A stretch of DNA of 64,000 nt from Trichococcus pasteurii (GTDB taxonomy: Bacteria; Bacillota; Bacilli; Lactobacillales; Aerococcaceae): assembly GCF_900112935.1 (NCBI RefSeq), contig NZ_FONM01000002.1, forward strand, positions 1 through 64,000. Reading direction: 5' to 3'. This document shows positions 8,540 to 18,676 of this stretch, piece by piece. Position 1 is the first letter of the stretch. Every line of letters begins with the position of its first letter. The notes beneath the pieces were generated by a model that did not search any database, was not told where the DNA came from, and saw nothing but the letters and a program-made list of their open reading frames with translations. The position numbers and the translations under genes are program-made.

Positions 8540-10954
8540 ATGGGTTATACGCATAAAACGATCGAGAAAAAATGGCAAAAATATTGGGCAGACAACCGTA
8601 CCTTCAAAACGACCGAAGAGGGCGGGAAACCGAAATATTATGTATTGGATATGTTCCCTTACCCATCCGGCCAAGGCTTGCATGTAGGCCACCCGGAAGG
8701 CTACACGGCGACGGATATCGTTGCCCGCGCAAAACGCGCACAAGGATTTAACGTATTGCATCCGATGGGTTGGGATGCTTTCGGCTTGCCGGCTGAGCAA
8801 TATGCGCTGGATACCGGTAACGATCCGGCTGATTTTACTGAGCACAACATCAAAACCTTCAAGCGCCAGATCCAATCGCTTGGATTCAGTTATGACTGGA
8901 GCCGCGAAATCAATACGACGGATCCAAGCTACTACAAATGGACGCAATGGATCTTCACAAAATTGTATGAACAAGGTTTGGCCTATGAGGCGGAAGTTTC
9001 AGTCAACTGGTGTCCGGCATTGGGTACCGTGCTTGCCAACGAAGAGGTTGTCGATGGCGTCAGCGAACGAGGCGGTCACCCGGTTTACCGCAAACCGATG
9101 AGACAGTGGATGCTGAAAATCACTGCCTATGCAGAACGGCTGCTGGACGATCTGGAATTGGTGGACTGGCCAGAAAGCATCAAAGAGATGCAACGGAACT
9201 GGATAGGACGTTCGGAAGGCTCGAACGTCACTTTCAAGATCAAAGATTCGGATAAAGACTTCACGGTCTTCACTACCAGACCGGACACATTGTATGGTGC
9301 GACCTATGCGGTGATGGCGCCTGAGTTGCCGCTGGTCAAGGAAATCATGTCCGGGCAGCAGGCTGAAGCAGTCGAGGCTTACATCGATTCCATTTCACTG
9401 AAGAGCGATCTGGACCGTACGGAGCTTGCAAAAGAAAAAACCGGCGTATTCACTGGCGCCTATGCGATCAACCCGGTGAACGGCAAAGAAATCCCGATCT
9501 GGATCGCCGATTATGTATTGGCGACATACGGAACCGGCGCCATCATGGCTGTTCCTGCCCATGATACCCGCGACTATGAATTTGCCAAAAAGTTCGAATT
9601 GGATATCATACCGGTACTTGAAGGCGGAAACGTCGAAGAGGAAGCCTATACGGAAGATGGTTTGCACATCAACTCCGACTTCCTGAACGGATTGGATAAA
9701 GCGACAGCGATCGCGAAGATGAACGACTGGCTGTCCGAAAACGGACTGGGCGAAAAAGTGATTTCCTATCGTCTGCGCGATTGGTTGTTCTCGAGACAGA
9801 GATACTGGGGCGAACCGATCCCTGTCATCCACTGGGAAGACGGCACATCGACAACGGTTCCTGAGAACGAACTTCCGCTGTTGTTGCCGAAGACCGATCA
9901 GGTGAAACCGAGCGGCACAGGGGAATCCCCGCTTGCCGTCATCGATGAGTGGGTCAATGTTGTCGATCCGGTAACTGGCATGAAAGGCAGACGCGAAACC
10001 AACACAATGCCGCAATGGGCAGGCAGCTCATGGTACTTCCTGCGCTTCATGGATCCGCACAACCGCAACGATCTTGCTTCAAAAGAAAGACTGGAATATT
10101 GGCAGAACGTCGACTTGTATATAGGTGGTGCCGAGCATGCGGTTCTTCATCTGCTGTATGCGCGCTTCTGGCATAAATTCCTTTACGATATCGGCATCGT
10201 TCCGACGAAAGAGCCGTTCCAAAAATTGTACAACCAGGGCATGATTTTGGGCGAAAACAATGAAAAAATGTCCAAATCTAAAGGGAATGTCGTCAATCCG
10301 GATGACATCGTGGAAAGATATGGCGCAGATACGCTCCGCATGTACGAAATGTTCATGGGACCGTTGGATGCATCATCGACATGGAGCGAAGGCGGCATCG
10401 AAGGCAGCCGTAAGTTCCTGGATCGCATTTGGCGCCTGCTTTTGGATGAAAATGATAAGATGCGTGACCGCATCACAACCATCAACACCCATGAATTGGA
10501 CAAGGTCTACCATCAGACTGTCAAGAAGGTAACCGAGGATTATGATAATCTGCACTTCAATACGGCAATCTCGCAAATGATGATTTTTATCAATGAAGCC
10601 TACAAAGTGGATGCATTGCCTTTCGAATACGTTACCGGCTTTGTTCAATTGCTTGCGCCGATCGCACCTCACTTCAGTGAAGAGCTTTGGGTGAAACTAG
10701 GCAAACAGGAAGGCATTTCCTACGTTGCGTGGCCAACTTATGATGAAGCTTTCCTTGTCGAAGACGAGATCGAAGTCGTATTCCAGATCAACGGTAAAGT
10801 GAAAACCAAAGAAATGGTTCCGTCCGCTATTTCCAATGAAGACATGATTGCAATGGCATTGGAAAACAGCATCATCAAAGAGGGAATCGAAGGCAAAACC
10901 GTCAGAAAAACCATCGCTATCCCAGGGAAACTGGTCAATGTTGTAGCGAATTAA
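8540..10954 (+). CDS. leuS: Leucyl-tRNA synthetase
   Basis: Class I synthetase charging tRNA-Leu, 804 residues from the chosen start. HIGH-type motif HVGH at 48-51, CP1 editing domain in the middle ([23 protein letters not shown]), and KMSKS at 576-580. The frame is open from an ATG at 8510, but family members start close to [14 protein letters not shown], and AAAGGA lies upstream of the ATG at 8540. Expression depends on the T-box leader. A bidirectional terminator follows directly. Confidence 0.97.
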   Translation: MGYTHKTIEKKWQKYWADNRTFKTTEEGGKPKYYVLDMFPYPSGQGLHVGHPEGYTATDIVARAKRAQGFNVLHPMGWDAFGLPAEQYALDTGNDPADFTEHNIKTFKRQIQSLGFSYDWSREINTTDPSYYKWTQWIFTKLYEQGLAYEAEVSVNWCPALGTVLANEEVVDGVSERGGHPVYRKPMRQWMLKITAYAERLLDDLELVDWPESIKEMQRNWIGRSEGSNVTFKIKDSDKDFTVFTTRPDTLYGATYAVMAPELPLVKEIMSGQQAEAVEAYIDSISLKSDLDRTELAKEKTGVFTGAYAINPVNGKEIPIWIADYVLATYGTGAIMAVPAHDTRDYEFAKKFELDIIPVLEGGNVEEEAYTEDGLHINSDFLNGLDKATAIAKMNDWLSENGLGEKVISYRLRDWLFSRQRYWGEPIPVIHWEDGTSTTVPENELPLLLPKTDQVKPSGTGESPLAVIDEWVNVVDPVTGMKGRRETNTMPQWAGSSWYFLRFMDPHNRNDLASKERLEYWQNVDLYIGGAEHAVLHLLYARFWHKFLYDIGIVPTKEPFQKLYNQGMILGENNEKMSKSKGNVVNPDDIVERYGADTLRMYEMFMGPLDASSTWSEGGIEGSRKFLDRIWRLLLDENDKMRDRITTINTHELDKVYHQTVKKVTEDYDNLHFNTAISQMMIFINEAYKVDALPFEYVTGFVQLLAPIAPHFSEELWVKLGKQEGISYVAWPTYDEAFLVEDEIEVVFQINGKVKTKEMVPSAISNEDMIAMALENSIIKEGIEGKTVRKTIAIPGKLVNVVAN

Positions 10955-10966
10955 TCTAAAAATAAC

Positions 10967-11012
10967 AAAGAGAACGCACACCCCAACTCAGACGGGGTAT
11001 GCGTTCTCTTTA
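10967..11012. terminator. Bidirectional terminator after leuS
   Basis: Arms AAAGAGAACGCA and TGCGTTCTCTTT, extended by CCCC/GGGG, with an A-rich left and T-rich right flank. It serves leuS and the convergent deacetylase gene. Confidence 0.9.
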
Positions 11013-11050
11013 TTTTCTGTGTTGTCTGAAATGGGGTTATGCAGCCATTC

Positions 11051-11590
11051 TTAAGGGATGACCAACACTTGACCGACACGGATAAGGTTCGGATTGGCTA
11101 TTCCGTTGGCGTTCACGAGCTGTGTGATGGTGACGCCATAGCGAAGCGCGATGGCATACAAAGTATCCCCGGCTTTGACGGTATAGGACGTTCCGGTCGT
11201 AGGTGTTGTAGGAGTCGTAGGCGTTCCGGTGCCAGGTATCGTCAAAACTTGGCCGATACTGATCAGATTGGCGTTGGCGATGTTATTGGCGGCAACGATC
11301 TGTTGGACCGTTACGCCATACCGCAAGGCGATGGCATAGAGCGTATCCCCGGCTTTGACTGTGTAAGTCGTGCCGGTAGTCGGCGTTGTAGGAGTAGTAG
11401 GAGTCGTAGGAGTAGTTGTTCCCGGAATCGTCAAAACTTGTCCGACGCGTATCAGATTGGCGTTGGTAATGCCATTTGCATTAACGATCGCTTGGACCGT
11501 CACGCCATACCGCAAGGCGATCGCATAAAGCGTGTCGCCTGCTTGGACGGTGTAGCTCGTTCCTGTTCCCGGCGTGCTTGTGGTGTTCAT
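11051..11590 (-). repeat. Three tandem LysM repeats
   Basis: Three copies of the LysM core [14 protein letters not shown] at spacing of roughly 180-190 nt with closely matching DNA. They differ clearly from the LysM modules of the hydrolase at 5.1-8.2 kb, so the two sets expanded separately. Confidence 0.75.
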
Positions 11591-12283
11591 AAGCTGAGAA
11601 AGCGTCACAAACGAGTAGCCCATCGCACGCAGCTGATTGATGATGTTCGGCAATGCGGCAGTTGTTCCGTTGGCGCCGTAACCGGCGTGCAGCAATACGA
11701 TGGCTCCAGGTACGACGTTGTTGATGACGCGGTTGTAGATGTCATTGGCTGAATTGCCTGTCCAGTCGAGCGAATCGATCGTCCACTGGAATGTGTAAGT
11801 ATAGCCGGCGTCTCCGACTGTTTGCAGGACGGTACTGTTATAGGATCCGAAAGGAGCGCGGAAGAAAGGTTTTGTGCTCTTACCGGTGAGGTTTGTGATG
11901 ATTGTTTCGGTTCGGTTGAGTTGGTTTGTCATCTCGGTAGTCGATACGGTTGTGAAATCGGGATGATTATAGGAGTGGTTTCCGATATCATGGCCAGCTG
12001 CGACAATGTTCTTGATTGCCTGCGGATGATTTTCAGCGCCTTGACCAGTGAGGAAGAAAGTGGCTTTTACATTATTGGCTGATAATGTGTTCAGAATTGA
12101 TTGGATGTAATATCCGTCCGATCCATCATCAAACGTTAAGGCAACGACCTTATTGGATGTCGAACCTTGGTAAATAATCTGCGAGGTAGCAGCCAAAGCA
12201 GGTGTTGCCGAAAGGGTGAAGAAAAGCAGGAGCGAAAGGATGACTCCGAATAAATGTCTGAACCCCTTTCTTGAGGTGTTCAT
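11051..12283 (-). CDS. Secreted polysaccharide deacetylase (CE4) with three LysM modules
   Basis: 410 residues. Signal peptide about 1-31 (PALA-ATS), then a NodB/CE4 domain. The five CE4 motifs are visible: TFDDG (Asp52/53), HSYNHPD (metal ligands His103 and His107), RAPFGS, DSLDW and LLHA. Three C-terminal LysM modules (about 250-410), separated by Thr/Pro linkers, would hold the enzyme on peptidoglycan. Likely substrates are N-acetyl groups of peptidoglycan, as in PgdA-type enzymes that give lysozyme resistance, but LysM-CE4 enzymes can also act on chitin-like glycans. The start is supported by AAGAGG. Monocistronic. Confidence 0.93.
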   Translation of the reverse strand: MNTSRKGFRHLFGVILSLLLFFTLSATPALAATSQIIYQGSTSNKVVALTFDDGSDGYYIQSILNTLSANNVKATFFLTGQGAENHPQAIKNIVAAGHDIGNHSYNHPDFTTVSTTEMTNQLNRTETIITNLTGKSTKPFFRAPFGSYNSTVLQTVGDAGYTYTFQWTIDSLDWTGNSANDIYNRVINNVVPGAIVLLHAGYGANGTTAALPNIINQLRAMGYSFVTLSQLMNTTSTPGTGTSYTVQAGDTLYAIALRYGVTVQAIVNANGITNANLIRVGQVLTIPGTTTPTTPTTPTTPTTGTTYTVKAGDTLYAIALRYGVTVQQIVAANNIANANLISIGQVLTIPGTGTPTTPTTPTTGTSYTVKAGDTLYAIALRYGVTITQLVNANGIANPNLIRVGQVLVIP

Positions 12284-12527
12284 TTTTATTCCTCTTTTCT
12301 ATTGCAGCCTATGCGAAACGGTTGACATGACAGTGCTCAAAGCTAAGTGACTGCGAATTTGCTTTTGCAAAAAATGGATTGGCAGAGTTGTTTTCCACAC
12401 TTACATTTTACCATAAACGATAAGGGGATGATATGAAAACGCATGCAAATAAATAGGGCGTTTAGCCTGGAAATGTCAGGAATTATTCTGAAATTATTAG
12501 GATTTTGCAAAATAAGACTGCTATAGA

Positions 12528-12555
12528 TTGAAAAAAAACTGATTTTTGGTAAAAT
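12528..12555 (+). promoter_or_regulatory. Promoter of the MurJ-like flippase gene
   Basis: TTGAAA, 16-bp spacer, TAAAAT preceded by TGG. The start point near 12562 falls on the first possible start codon of the open frame, which argues for the later ATG at 12613. The rest of the 12284-12527 gap is AT-rich and should hold the divergent deacetylase promoter. Confidence 0.6.
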
Positions 12556-12612
12556 AATTGAGTGATGGAATTATTATTCTCTTTCATTCATCAGGAAGAA
12601 AGCAGGTTGCAC

Positions 12613-14271
12613 ATGTCAACAGATAGAAAAGTCAATGAAGAAAACGAAACAACAAACAACAAGATGGTACAGGGGACTTTTTGGATGACTTTCGGGAGCA
12701 TTTTTTCCCGATTGCTCGGTGCGCTCTACATCATCCCATGGAATGCCTTGATGGGCTCGACTGACGCAGCCAATACGGCAAATGCCCTTTATTCGATAGG
12801 TTATACACCCTATCAGCTGTTCCTTTCGATCGGGATAGCCGGTTTTCCTGCAGCGATGTCCAAGCAGGTAGCCCAATACAATGCAAAAAATCAATACCGT
12901 ACCGGAATCGACATTTTTAAGAAGAGCATGTTCTTCATGTTTTTGACGGGTGCGGTCAGTGCTGCGTTGATGTACGGGTTGGCACCGATGATCGCTGAGA
13001 ACAGTCCGGCCGCTTCGCCTGAAGACGGGGCGTTGGTGATCCGTGCATTGGCTCCCGCTCTGTTGCTGGTGCCGGGCATGAGCTTGATGCGCGGTTTTTT
13101 CCAGGGTTACCAAGATATGGTGCCTTCAGCGATTTCGCAAGTGTTCGAACAGATCGGCAGGGTAGTGTACCTTTTGGGCGCCACCTACATCGTGATGCAA
13201 CTTCTGGATGGCAACATCGCCACAGCGGTTGCCCATTCCACTTTCGCGGCGTTTGTGGGCGCAATCGTAGCGGCCATCATCCTGCTTTTTTATTACAAAA
13301 AGAAGATGGCTGAATATCAACCCTTGATCGCCAACAGTGAACCATCCAGCAACATCCAGACGACTGCGGCCATTAAGAGCATGCTGCAGGAGTCGATTCC
13401 ATTCATCCTGATCGGATCAGGCATCACTTTCGCCAAGCTGATCGATCAAGTGACGTTCAAGCCGATGATGGAGAACTTGACGAATTACTCCGGCAAAGAA
13501 ATCGAAGATCTGTTCGGATTGTTCAGTTTCAACGCCGACAAATTGATCATGATCATCGTTTCGTTGGCGGTCGGGATGGCCACAGCAGCGGTCCCATTGA
13601 TAGCCGCTGAGTTCACGAAAGGGAACTTCCGTGTGCTGCAGAGCCAAGTAAGGGAGATCATCCAATTGTTCGCTTTCATCATGCTTCCGGCATCTTTGGG
13701 GATGATGATCGTTTCCGAACCGATCTACAACGTGTTCTACCCGCTCCATCCGGTAGGCCCTACGCTATTGGCAGTATCCGCTCTGATGAGTATCGTTTTG
13801 GGGCTGTTCACGGTTCTCGGGTCGATTTTGCAGTCTTTGAGCAGGCATAAGACAATGATCTCCTATCTGCTGGTAGGACTTGTGGTCAAAGCAATCATGC
13901 AATACCCGATGTTGGCTTTGTTCGATACGGCAGGTGCGTTGGTTGCGACGACAATCGGTTTCATCGTGACAGTTCTCTTGAGCGGATGGAAAATCTATCA
14001 CCTGACCCATTTCGGGATGGTTGATACATTGAAAAAAACCGGGAAAATTTTGACAGTCGCATTGGTCATGACGGTCTGCGCGTTCATCGCATTGAAAGCC
14101 AGCATGCTGGTCATTCCGATCGATCGCAAACTGACGGCACTGGTGGTTGTAGCCATCGTAGCGGCAGTCGGGGGATTCGTCTACTTGTTCTTGACCCTGA
14201 AATTGCGCATCGCGGATGATATTTTGGGCGCCAAAGCAAACGGACTGCGCAGAAAAATGCGCATCAAATAA
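12613..14271 (+). CDS. ytgP: MurJ-like lipid II flippase, YtgP/SpoVB family
   Basis: MOP-superfamily membrane protein of 552 residues with about 14 membrane spans. The hydrophilic N-terminus (STDRKVNEENETTNNK) is followed by GTFWMTFGSIFSRLLG, typical of YtgP. Streptococcal YtgP can replace E. coli MurJ, so the likely role is flipping lipid II for wall synthesis. The longest frame starts at 12562. I use the ATG at 12613, which has AGCAGG seven bases upstream and leaves a leader of about 50 nt. The next gene is a pseudouridine synthase, a pairing known from other lactic acid bacteria. Confidence 0.9.
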   Translation: MSTDRKVNEENETTNNKMVQGTFWMTFGSIFSRLLGALYIIPWNALMGSTDAANTANALYSIGYTPYQLFLSIGIAGFPAAMSKQVAQYNAKNQYRTGIDIFKKSMFFMFLTGAVSAALMYGLAPMIAENSPAASPEDGALVIRALAPALLLVPGMSLMRGFFQGYQDMVPSAISQVFEQIGRVVYLLGATYIVMQLLDGNIATAVAHSTFAAFVGAIVAAIILLFYYKKKMAEYQPLIANSEPSSNIQTTAAIKSMLQESIPFILIGSGITFAKLIDQVTFKPMMENLTNYSGKEIEDLFGLFSFNADKLIMIIVSLAVGMATAAVPLIAAEFTKGNFRVLQSQVREIIQLFAFIMLPASLGMMIVSEPIYNVFYPLHPVGPTLLAVSALMSIVLGLFTVLGSILQSLSRHKTMISYLLVGLVVKAIMQYPMLALFDTAGALVATTIGFIVTVLLSGWKIYHLTHFGMVDTLKKTGKILTVALVMTVCAFIALKASMLVIPIDRKLTALVVVAIVAAVGGFVYLFLTLKLRIADDILGAKANGLRRKMRIK

Positions 14272-14285
14272 AATAAACGAAACTG

Positions 14286-14317
14286 AAAAGCAGCCTTAGT
14301 GGGTGCTTTTTGGTTTA
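14286..14317 (+). terminator. Terminator after ytgP
   Basis: Hairpin AAAAGCAGCC / GGGTGCTTTT with a TTAGT loop, ending in T-rich sequence. It is imperfect, so some readthrough to the next gene is possible. Confidence 0.6.
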
Positions 14318-14332
14318 TAAGGGAGAAAAAAT

Positions 14333-15076
14333 ATGCGTTTGGATAAACTGCTGTCGAATTCCGGATTCGGGTCAAGAAAAGAAGTCAAAGTGTTATTGAA
14401 AAGGAAGCTGGTGACGGTCAACGGGAAAACAGAAACGAAAGCCGAGGCCAAAGTGGACAGCGAAAAGGACACTATTCTGGTCGGCGGTGAACCGGTCAGC
14501 TATCAGGAATACCTGTACTTGATGATGAATAAGCCGCAGGGCGTCCTCAGCGCAACGGAGGACAACCACCAAAAGACGGTCATCGATCTGCTGGCTTTCG
14601 AATTGCACCAACAGGAGCTCTTTCCGGTGGGCCGTCTGGATAAGGATACGGAAGGGCTGCTTCTGCTGACGAACGATGGCCAATTGGCGCATTTCCTGCT
14701 GTCGCCGAAACGGCATGTGGACAAGGTTTATTTCGCGAAAGTAGCTGGCCGGATGACCGAAGATGACCAAAAAGCCTTTTCTGAAGGGCTCATTCTGGAG
14801 GACGGCTATCGTTGCCTGCCTGCAAAACTAGAGCTCCTGACTTATGATGAAGAACAGGATACCTCAGATGTAGAGATCACGATCAAAGAAGGGAAGTTTC
14901 ATCAAGTGAAACGGATGGTGCTGGCCTGCGGAAAAGAGGTCACTTTCCTGAAACGGTTGACGATGGGGCCTCTTCGTTTGGATGAGCAACTGGCAAAAGG
15001 GGAATATCGGCCATTGACCGATGAGGAACTTGCGGCATTGCGGGAACATCTGCCGGAGTCGATTAAAAAAGGCTAA
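14333..15076 (+). CDS. RsuA-family rRNA pseudouridine synthase
   Basis: 247 residues. An N-terminal S4 RNA-binding domain (about 1-60) precedes an RsuA/RluB-type catalytic domain. The catalytic aspartate is in GRLDKDTEGLLLLTNDG, and KEGKFHQVKRM is the second conserved block. Closest roles are U516 of 16S rRNA (RsuA) or a 23S site. Sequence alone does not decide between them. Start: ATG 8 nt after GGGAGA. It sits directly behind ytgP and may be partly co-transcribed. Confidence 0.92.
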   Translation: MRLDKLLSNSGFGSRKEVKVLLKRKLVTVNGKTETKAEAKVDSEKDTILVGGEPVSYQEYLYLMMNKPQGVLSATEDNHQKTVIDLLAFELHQQELFPVGRLDKDTEGLLLLTNDGQLAHFLLSPKRHVDKVYFAKVAGRMTEDDQKAFSEGLILEDGYRCLPAKLELLTYDEEQDTSDVEITIKEGKFHQVKRMVLACGKEVTFLKRLTMGPLRLDEQLAKGEYRPLTDEELAALREHLPESIKKG

Positions 15077-15115
15077 GATTTTTCGGGTTATTGGGCCTAA
15101 ATACCAAGCTTTTAT

Positions 15116-15143
15116 TTGGTAATTTTGCCAAAAGTGATATGAT
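15116..15143 (+). promoter_or_regulatory. pepV promoter
   Basis: TTGGTA, 16-bp spacer, TATGAT. Predicted start near 15150, with a leader of about 28 nt. Confidence 0.6.
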
Positions 15144-15177
15144 GATAGCATGATATTTTAAGTTAGGATGTGCGTTC

Positions 15178-16581
15178 ATGGAAATCAATTGGAAAAAAGA
15201 AGTGGAAATCAGAAAAACGGAGCTGTTGGAGGACTTATTCACATTATTGCGGATCGACAGTGTAAGGGATGATTCGAAAATAACCCCGGATGCCCCGGTT
15301 GGACCAGGCCCTAAAGAGGCTCTGGAAGCTTTCTTGGCTATCGGTGAACGGGACGGTTTCACTACGAAAAATGTCGGCAATCTGGCCGGACATATCGAAT
15401 TCGGCGATGGCGAGGAATTGATGGGCGTATTTGGTCACGTCGATGTTGTGCCTACCGGAACCGGCTGGGACACGGATCCTTTCGTGCCTGTCATCATCGA
15501 TGACCGCATCTACGCCCGCGGTTCCAGCGATGATAAGGGTCCTACGATGGCTGCCTATTATGCATTGAAGATCATCCGCGATCTGAAACTGCCTATATCC
15601 AAGAAGGTCCGCGTCATCATCGGAACGGATGAAGAGAGCGGGTGGAAATGCATGGACCACTATCTTGAAAACGAACGGATTCCGGATTTCGGTTTTTCTC
15701 CTGATGCTGAGTTCCCGATCATCAACGGTGAAAAGGGCATGCAGACTTTCATGGTTCAATTCAGAGGCGACAACAAAGGCGGCAAGAACGAGTTGTTGAG
15801 TTTTGATGCCGGCCTGCGCGAAAACATGGTCCCTCAGGATGCGACTGCCGTATTCATCAGCCCCGAGGCCGACAGAATTGAGCAAGCCTTCGCTGCTTTC
15901 CTTGAAAACAATCCGGTCAAAGGAACGATTTCTGTGGAAGGTGAACAAGTTACAATCGAATTGATCGGTAAAGCCGCTCACGGCATGAATCCGGCTGCAG
16001 GCGTGAACGCGGGCACTTATCTCGCCACTTTCCTGAACAAATTCAACTTCGGCGGACAAGCGGCCACTTTCCTCGAATTGATCGCGGACCGTATCCACCT
16101 GCAGCATGATGCACATAAATTGAACTTGGCTTACACGGATGCGGTCATGGGCGAATTGACCATGAATGCCGGCATCTTCACTTTCACACCGACAACCGGC
16201 GGCGAAGTGGCGTTGAACTTCCGTTACCCGCAAGGCGTTTCCGAAGAAGGCATCGAGATCAAGTTGGAAGCGGCTTTGGCCTCCTACGGCGTGACGATCG
16301 CAAAAGGCGGACACGGCAAATTGCCGCATTACGTGCCGGCTGACGATCCGTTGGTAAAAACATTGTTGGCTGTCTACGAAAAACATACCGGCCTGAAGGG
16401 GCATGAACAATCCATCGGCGGCGGAACCTACGGGCGCCTGTTGGAACGCGGTGTTGCCTATGGCGCGATGTTCCCTGACAGCATCGACACAATGCACCAA
16501 GCCAACGAATTCATCGCGTTGGATGATCTTTTCCGCGCAACAGCCATCTACGCGGATGCCATGTACGAATTGCTGAAATAA
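15178..16581 (+). CDS. pepV: Dipeptidase PepV (M20 family)
   Basis: 467 residues, normal for PepV, a zinc dipeptidase releasing amino acids from dipeptides in the cytosol. Metal-site motifs: FGHVDVVPTG, SSDDKGPTMAAYYALK and GTDEESGW (catalytic Glu next to ligand Glu). GGGTYGR near the C-terminus belongs to the closing domain. ATG with AGGA about 9 nt upstream. Own promoter and strong terminator, so monocistronic. Together with pepQ, pepF and pepP it suggests active peptide use. Confidence 0.95.
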   Translation: MEINWKKEVEIRKTELLEDLFTLLRIDSVRDDSKITPDAPVGPGPKEALEAFLAIGERDGFTTKNVGNLAGHIEFGDGEELMGVFGHVDVVPTGTGWDTDPFVPVIIDDRIYARGSSDDKGPTMAAYYALKIIRDLKLPISKKVRVIIGTDEESGWKCMDHYLENERIPDFGFSPDAEFPIINGEKGMQTFMVQFRGDNKGGKNELLSFDAGLRENMVPQDATAVFISPEADRIEQAFAAFLENNPVKGTISVEGEQVTIELIGKAAHGMNPAAGVNAGTYLATFLNKFNFGGQAATFLELIADRIHLQHDAHKLNLAYTDAVMGELTMNAGIFTFTPTTGGEVALNFRYPQGVSEEGIEIKLEAALASYGVTIAKGGHGKLPHYVPADDPLVKTLLAVYEKHTGLKGHEQSIGGGTYGRLLERGVAYGAMFPDSIDTMHQANEFIALDDLFRATAIYADAMYELLK

Positions 16582-16611
16582 ACAACCTGTCTGATTGTTT
16601 CATAGCAGTAA

Positions 16612-16655
16612 AAAAACAGAAATGCTGTTAAAAAATCAGCATTTCTGTTTTTTTT
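16612..16655 (+). terminator. Terminator after pepV
   Basis: Arms AAAAACAGAAATGCTG and CAGCATTTCTGTTTTT, followed by a run of about 14 T. The A run on the left can also serve the convergent gene. Confidence 0.95.
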
Positions 16656-16688
16656 TTTTTAATAAATTCACTTGAGGCCGACTCGTCA

Positions 16689-17432
16689 TCACATGGATTC
16701 CCTTCTTCTGGAAATTTCCCATGGCGCGTACAGGATGGCCCAGCTGATGATGATGGATACGAGGACCGCAACAAGGTAGCCGGGCGTTCCCAGCCACTTG
16801 TCGAAAAGCACAAGCACTGTCCCTTTTTCTGTATGGTTCAGGAACATATAATTGCTGCCGATTGATTGGTTGACCCAGACGGCAATCACGATGAAAGGCG
16901 CTCCCAAGCAGATGGAATACGGTAAGCTTTTCACGTCAGGTCGAAATCCATCGCCGAACACATACAATAAAGCAAGCAGAATCAGCAGGATATGTGTCAG
17001 GTTGTATTCGACAAAAAAGAAGCTGAAAAGAGGGTAAGGTCCCAAATTGGGGTTGGCCATAGCGGCCAATCCGCCCGGCAAACCAACGCCATAAGAAAAT
17101 TCTTTCAGCAGTCGATTGTTTGAAAAGACTGCGGTTGCGCCCTTGATTGCCGACACGCTGCAGAGGTGCAGAGGAAGCAGCATACTCATAAAAAAGGAAA
17201 AATTTCCGAAAAGGGCACACCAAATCCAGCGCGAAAAATAAAGCAGAATCAACAAAGCGGCTATAGTCATTTTTATGCTTCTTTTTCCCAAAACAGTCTG
17301 CTTGCGGTAGAGCTTGATTATGCAGAAGATGATGATTGCAGACAGGATAAGGACACCAATATGAGCCAAGCTGAATGTCTCCACGCCCAACCCGCTTGGC
17401 AAATCCGATTCAAAAGTCCAAAAGTAAGACAT
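16689..17432 (-). CDS. YwaF/TIGR02206 integral membrane protein
   Basis: 247 residues with six to seven membrane spans. LPLHLCS in the middle and SRWIWCALFG fit the TIGR02206 (YwaF, TP0381-like) family, whose function is unknown. The C-terminus ends in a basic patch (SRRRESM), probably cytoplasmic. Start at ATG; upstream GAAAAGGGTGAAC provides a Shine-Dalgarno sequence. Stands alone between two terminators. Confidence 0.8.
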   Translation of the reverse strand: MSYFWTFESDLPSGLGVETFSLAHIGVLILSAIIIFCIIKLYRKQTVLGKRSIKMTIAALLILLYFSRWIWCALFGNFSFFMSMLLPLHLCSVSAIKGATAVFSNNRLLKEFSYGVGLPGGLAAMANPNLGPYPLFSFFFVEYNLTHILLILLALLYVFGDGFRPDVKSLPYSICLGAPFIVIAVWVNQSIGSNYMFLNHTEKGTVLVLFDKWLGTPGYLVAVLVSIIISWAILYAPWEISRRRESM

Positions 17433-17597
17433 GAGTTCACCCTTTTCTGAGAAGGAATAAATTGATTTATTTGCAAATGATTTTCTTGTTTGTCCTAATT
17501 TTACCGCTTAGGAAGGTTAATCGCCATATACAGCAATTGTGGTATTGCTGTTTTCTGGAATGCGACCTTGCCAATTTCCGGAAAAAGGAGCAAAGAT

Positions 17598-17626
17598 TTG
17601 CCAACTCCGCTTCTTTTCCTTAAAAT
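17598..17626 (+). promoter_or_regulatory. yqeY promoter
   Basis: TTGCCA, 17-bp spacer, TAAAAT. The leader from about 17633 to 17704 has a possible weak stem (GCTGC/GCAGC) but no clear small gene. The rest of 17433-17597 shows no feature. Confidence 0.6.
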
Positions 17627-17704
17627 GAGGGGTGAAACTTGGCCGCTGCAGCTAATCAATATTGAGGCAGCCTATACCTAATTACCGAAAGGAGCTCAGT
17701 AATC

Positions 17705-18136
17705 ATGACATTGAAAGAAAAAGTCAACAAGGATTTCATCCAAGCAAGAAAAGACAAGGACACATTGAAGGCGGATGTCCTGCGCCTGATCAAAACGGAG
17801 TATGATTCTTTCTTGATCGACAACAAGCGCGAAATGACAGAGGCTGAGGAAATCCATGTTTTTCTGAAGGACATCAAAAAGACCAATGAAGCGATCGCTT
17901 TTGCAAAGCAGGTCGAACGCAAAGATCTGATTGAAGAAAACCAGAAAAAATTGGCCATTTTGGAGGCTTATGTGCCTAAAATGATGGATGAAAGAGAAGT
18001 CCGCTTCTTTTTGGCCGAAAACGGCGTAGCCGAAATGCCGCTGAAGGATGCGATGAAATTCTCGATGCAGGTGCTGGACGGAAAAGCCGATAAAGCACTC
18101 GTCTCCAAAATCATCAAGGAGCTGTTGGCAAAATAA
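17705..18136 (+). CDS. yqeY: GatB/YqeY domain protein
   Basis: 143 residues, a stand-alone YqeY domain. It resembles the tail domain of the amidotransferase subunit GatB that contacts tRNA, so a tRNA-related role is assumed for the family but not proven. N-terminal LKADVLRLIKTEYDSF and C-terminal helical KADKALVSKIIKELL match the family. AAAGGAGC lies 8 nt before the ATG. In many Firmicutes yqeY follows rpsU (ribosomal protein S21). Here rpsU is absent and yqeY has its own promoter and terminator. Confidence 0.92.
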   Translation: MTLKEKVNKDFIQARKDKDTLKADVLRLIKTEYDSFLIDNKREMTEAEEIHVFLKDIKKTNEAIAFAKQVERKDLIEENQKKLAILEAYVPKMMDEREVRFFLAENGVAEMPLKDAMKFSMQVLDGKADKALVSKIIKELLAK

Positions 18137-18146
18137 TGCATCACAC

Positions 18147-18187
18147 GAGAAAAGGACTGTGCGGCGCTTTCTGCACGGTCCTTTTCT
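18147..18187 (+). terminator. Terminator after yqeY
   Basis: Arms AGAAAAGGAC-GTGC and GCAC-GTCCTTTTCT, each with one bulged base, around a short loop, ending in TTTTCT. Confidence 0.8.
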
Positions 18188-18248
18188 GAACTGCATTCCA
18201 AGTTTCCTCCGCCCTGAATCTTTCAAATGATCAGTTATTCGCTAAAAA

Positions 18249-18428
18249 TCAGTCTTTTTTGATCCATTTGTTTCCAGCTTTGTTGGTAGGCGGAAGTCTG
18301 TGCCCTTCAACGATATGGACTTCTTTGCTGCCGGTGATTTTGCCCCCTCTTGGGCCAACTTCTTTGTAGACGCCAGGAGGAAGGTTATCCGTACCCGGTT
18401 TGTGCAAATCTTTTTGATCGATTTTCAT
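18249..18428 (-). CDS. YjzC-like small protein
   Basis: 59 residues, basic and hydrophilic, resembling the YjzC family of unknown function (KPGTDNLPPGVYKEVGPRGG then a short beta-rich tail ending KWIKKD). A longer frame opens at 18515, but the ATG at 18428 is preceded by AAAGGGG at good distance and fits the family length. No membrane segment or signal is visible. Confidence 0.7.
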   Translation of the reverse strand: MKIDQKDLHKPGTDNLPPGVYKEVGPRGGKITGSKEVHIVEGHRLPPTNKAGNKWIKKD

Positions 18429-18676
18429 GTTATTGCCCCTTTCTTTCCTGAAGAGCGATGGCGGAGATATCACTTGGTACAGGTAAAGTATAGCGCTGGA
18501 AGCGTGAACAATCAAATGTTGACAGTCTTCGGAAGGTATTGTGCAAACATGAACAACATTTCAGGATTTTCAACCGTCGTAACAAATTGAAATACAATTG
18601 TCATATTTCTATCATGTAATGGTATTTTAATTTTGATATACTTCATCTCGTAGTAGAAACAGGAGGAGAAGTATAA

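Noticed and set aside
15244-16500. 418-codon antisense frame inside pepV
   Set aside because: Mirror of strong codon bias in pepV; no start signal or recognisable domain, while the sense strand is a clear peptidase.
18599-18620. WalR-like half sites before the coiled-coil M23 gene
   Set aside because: TGTCAT and TGTAAT are 16 nt apart and the first is off consensus.
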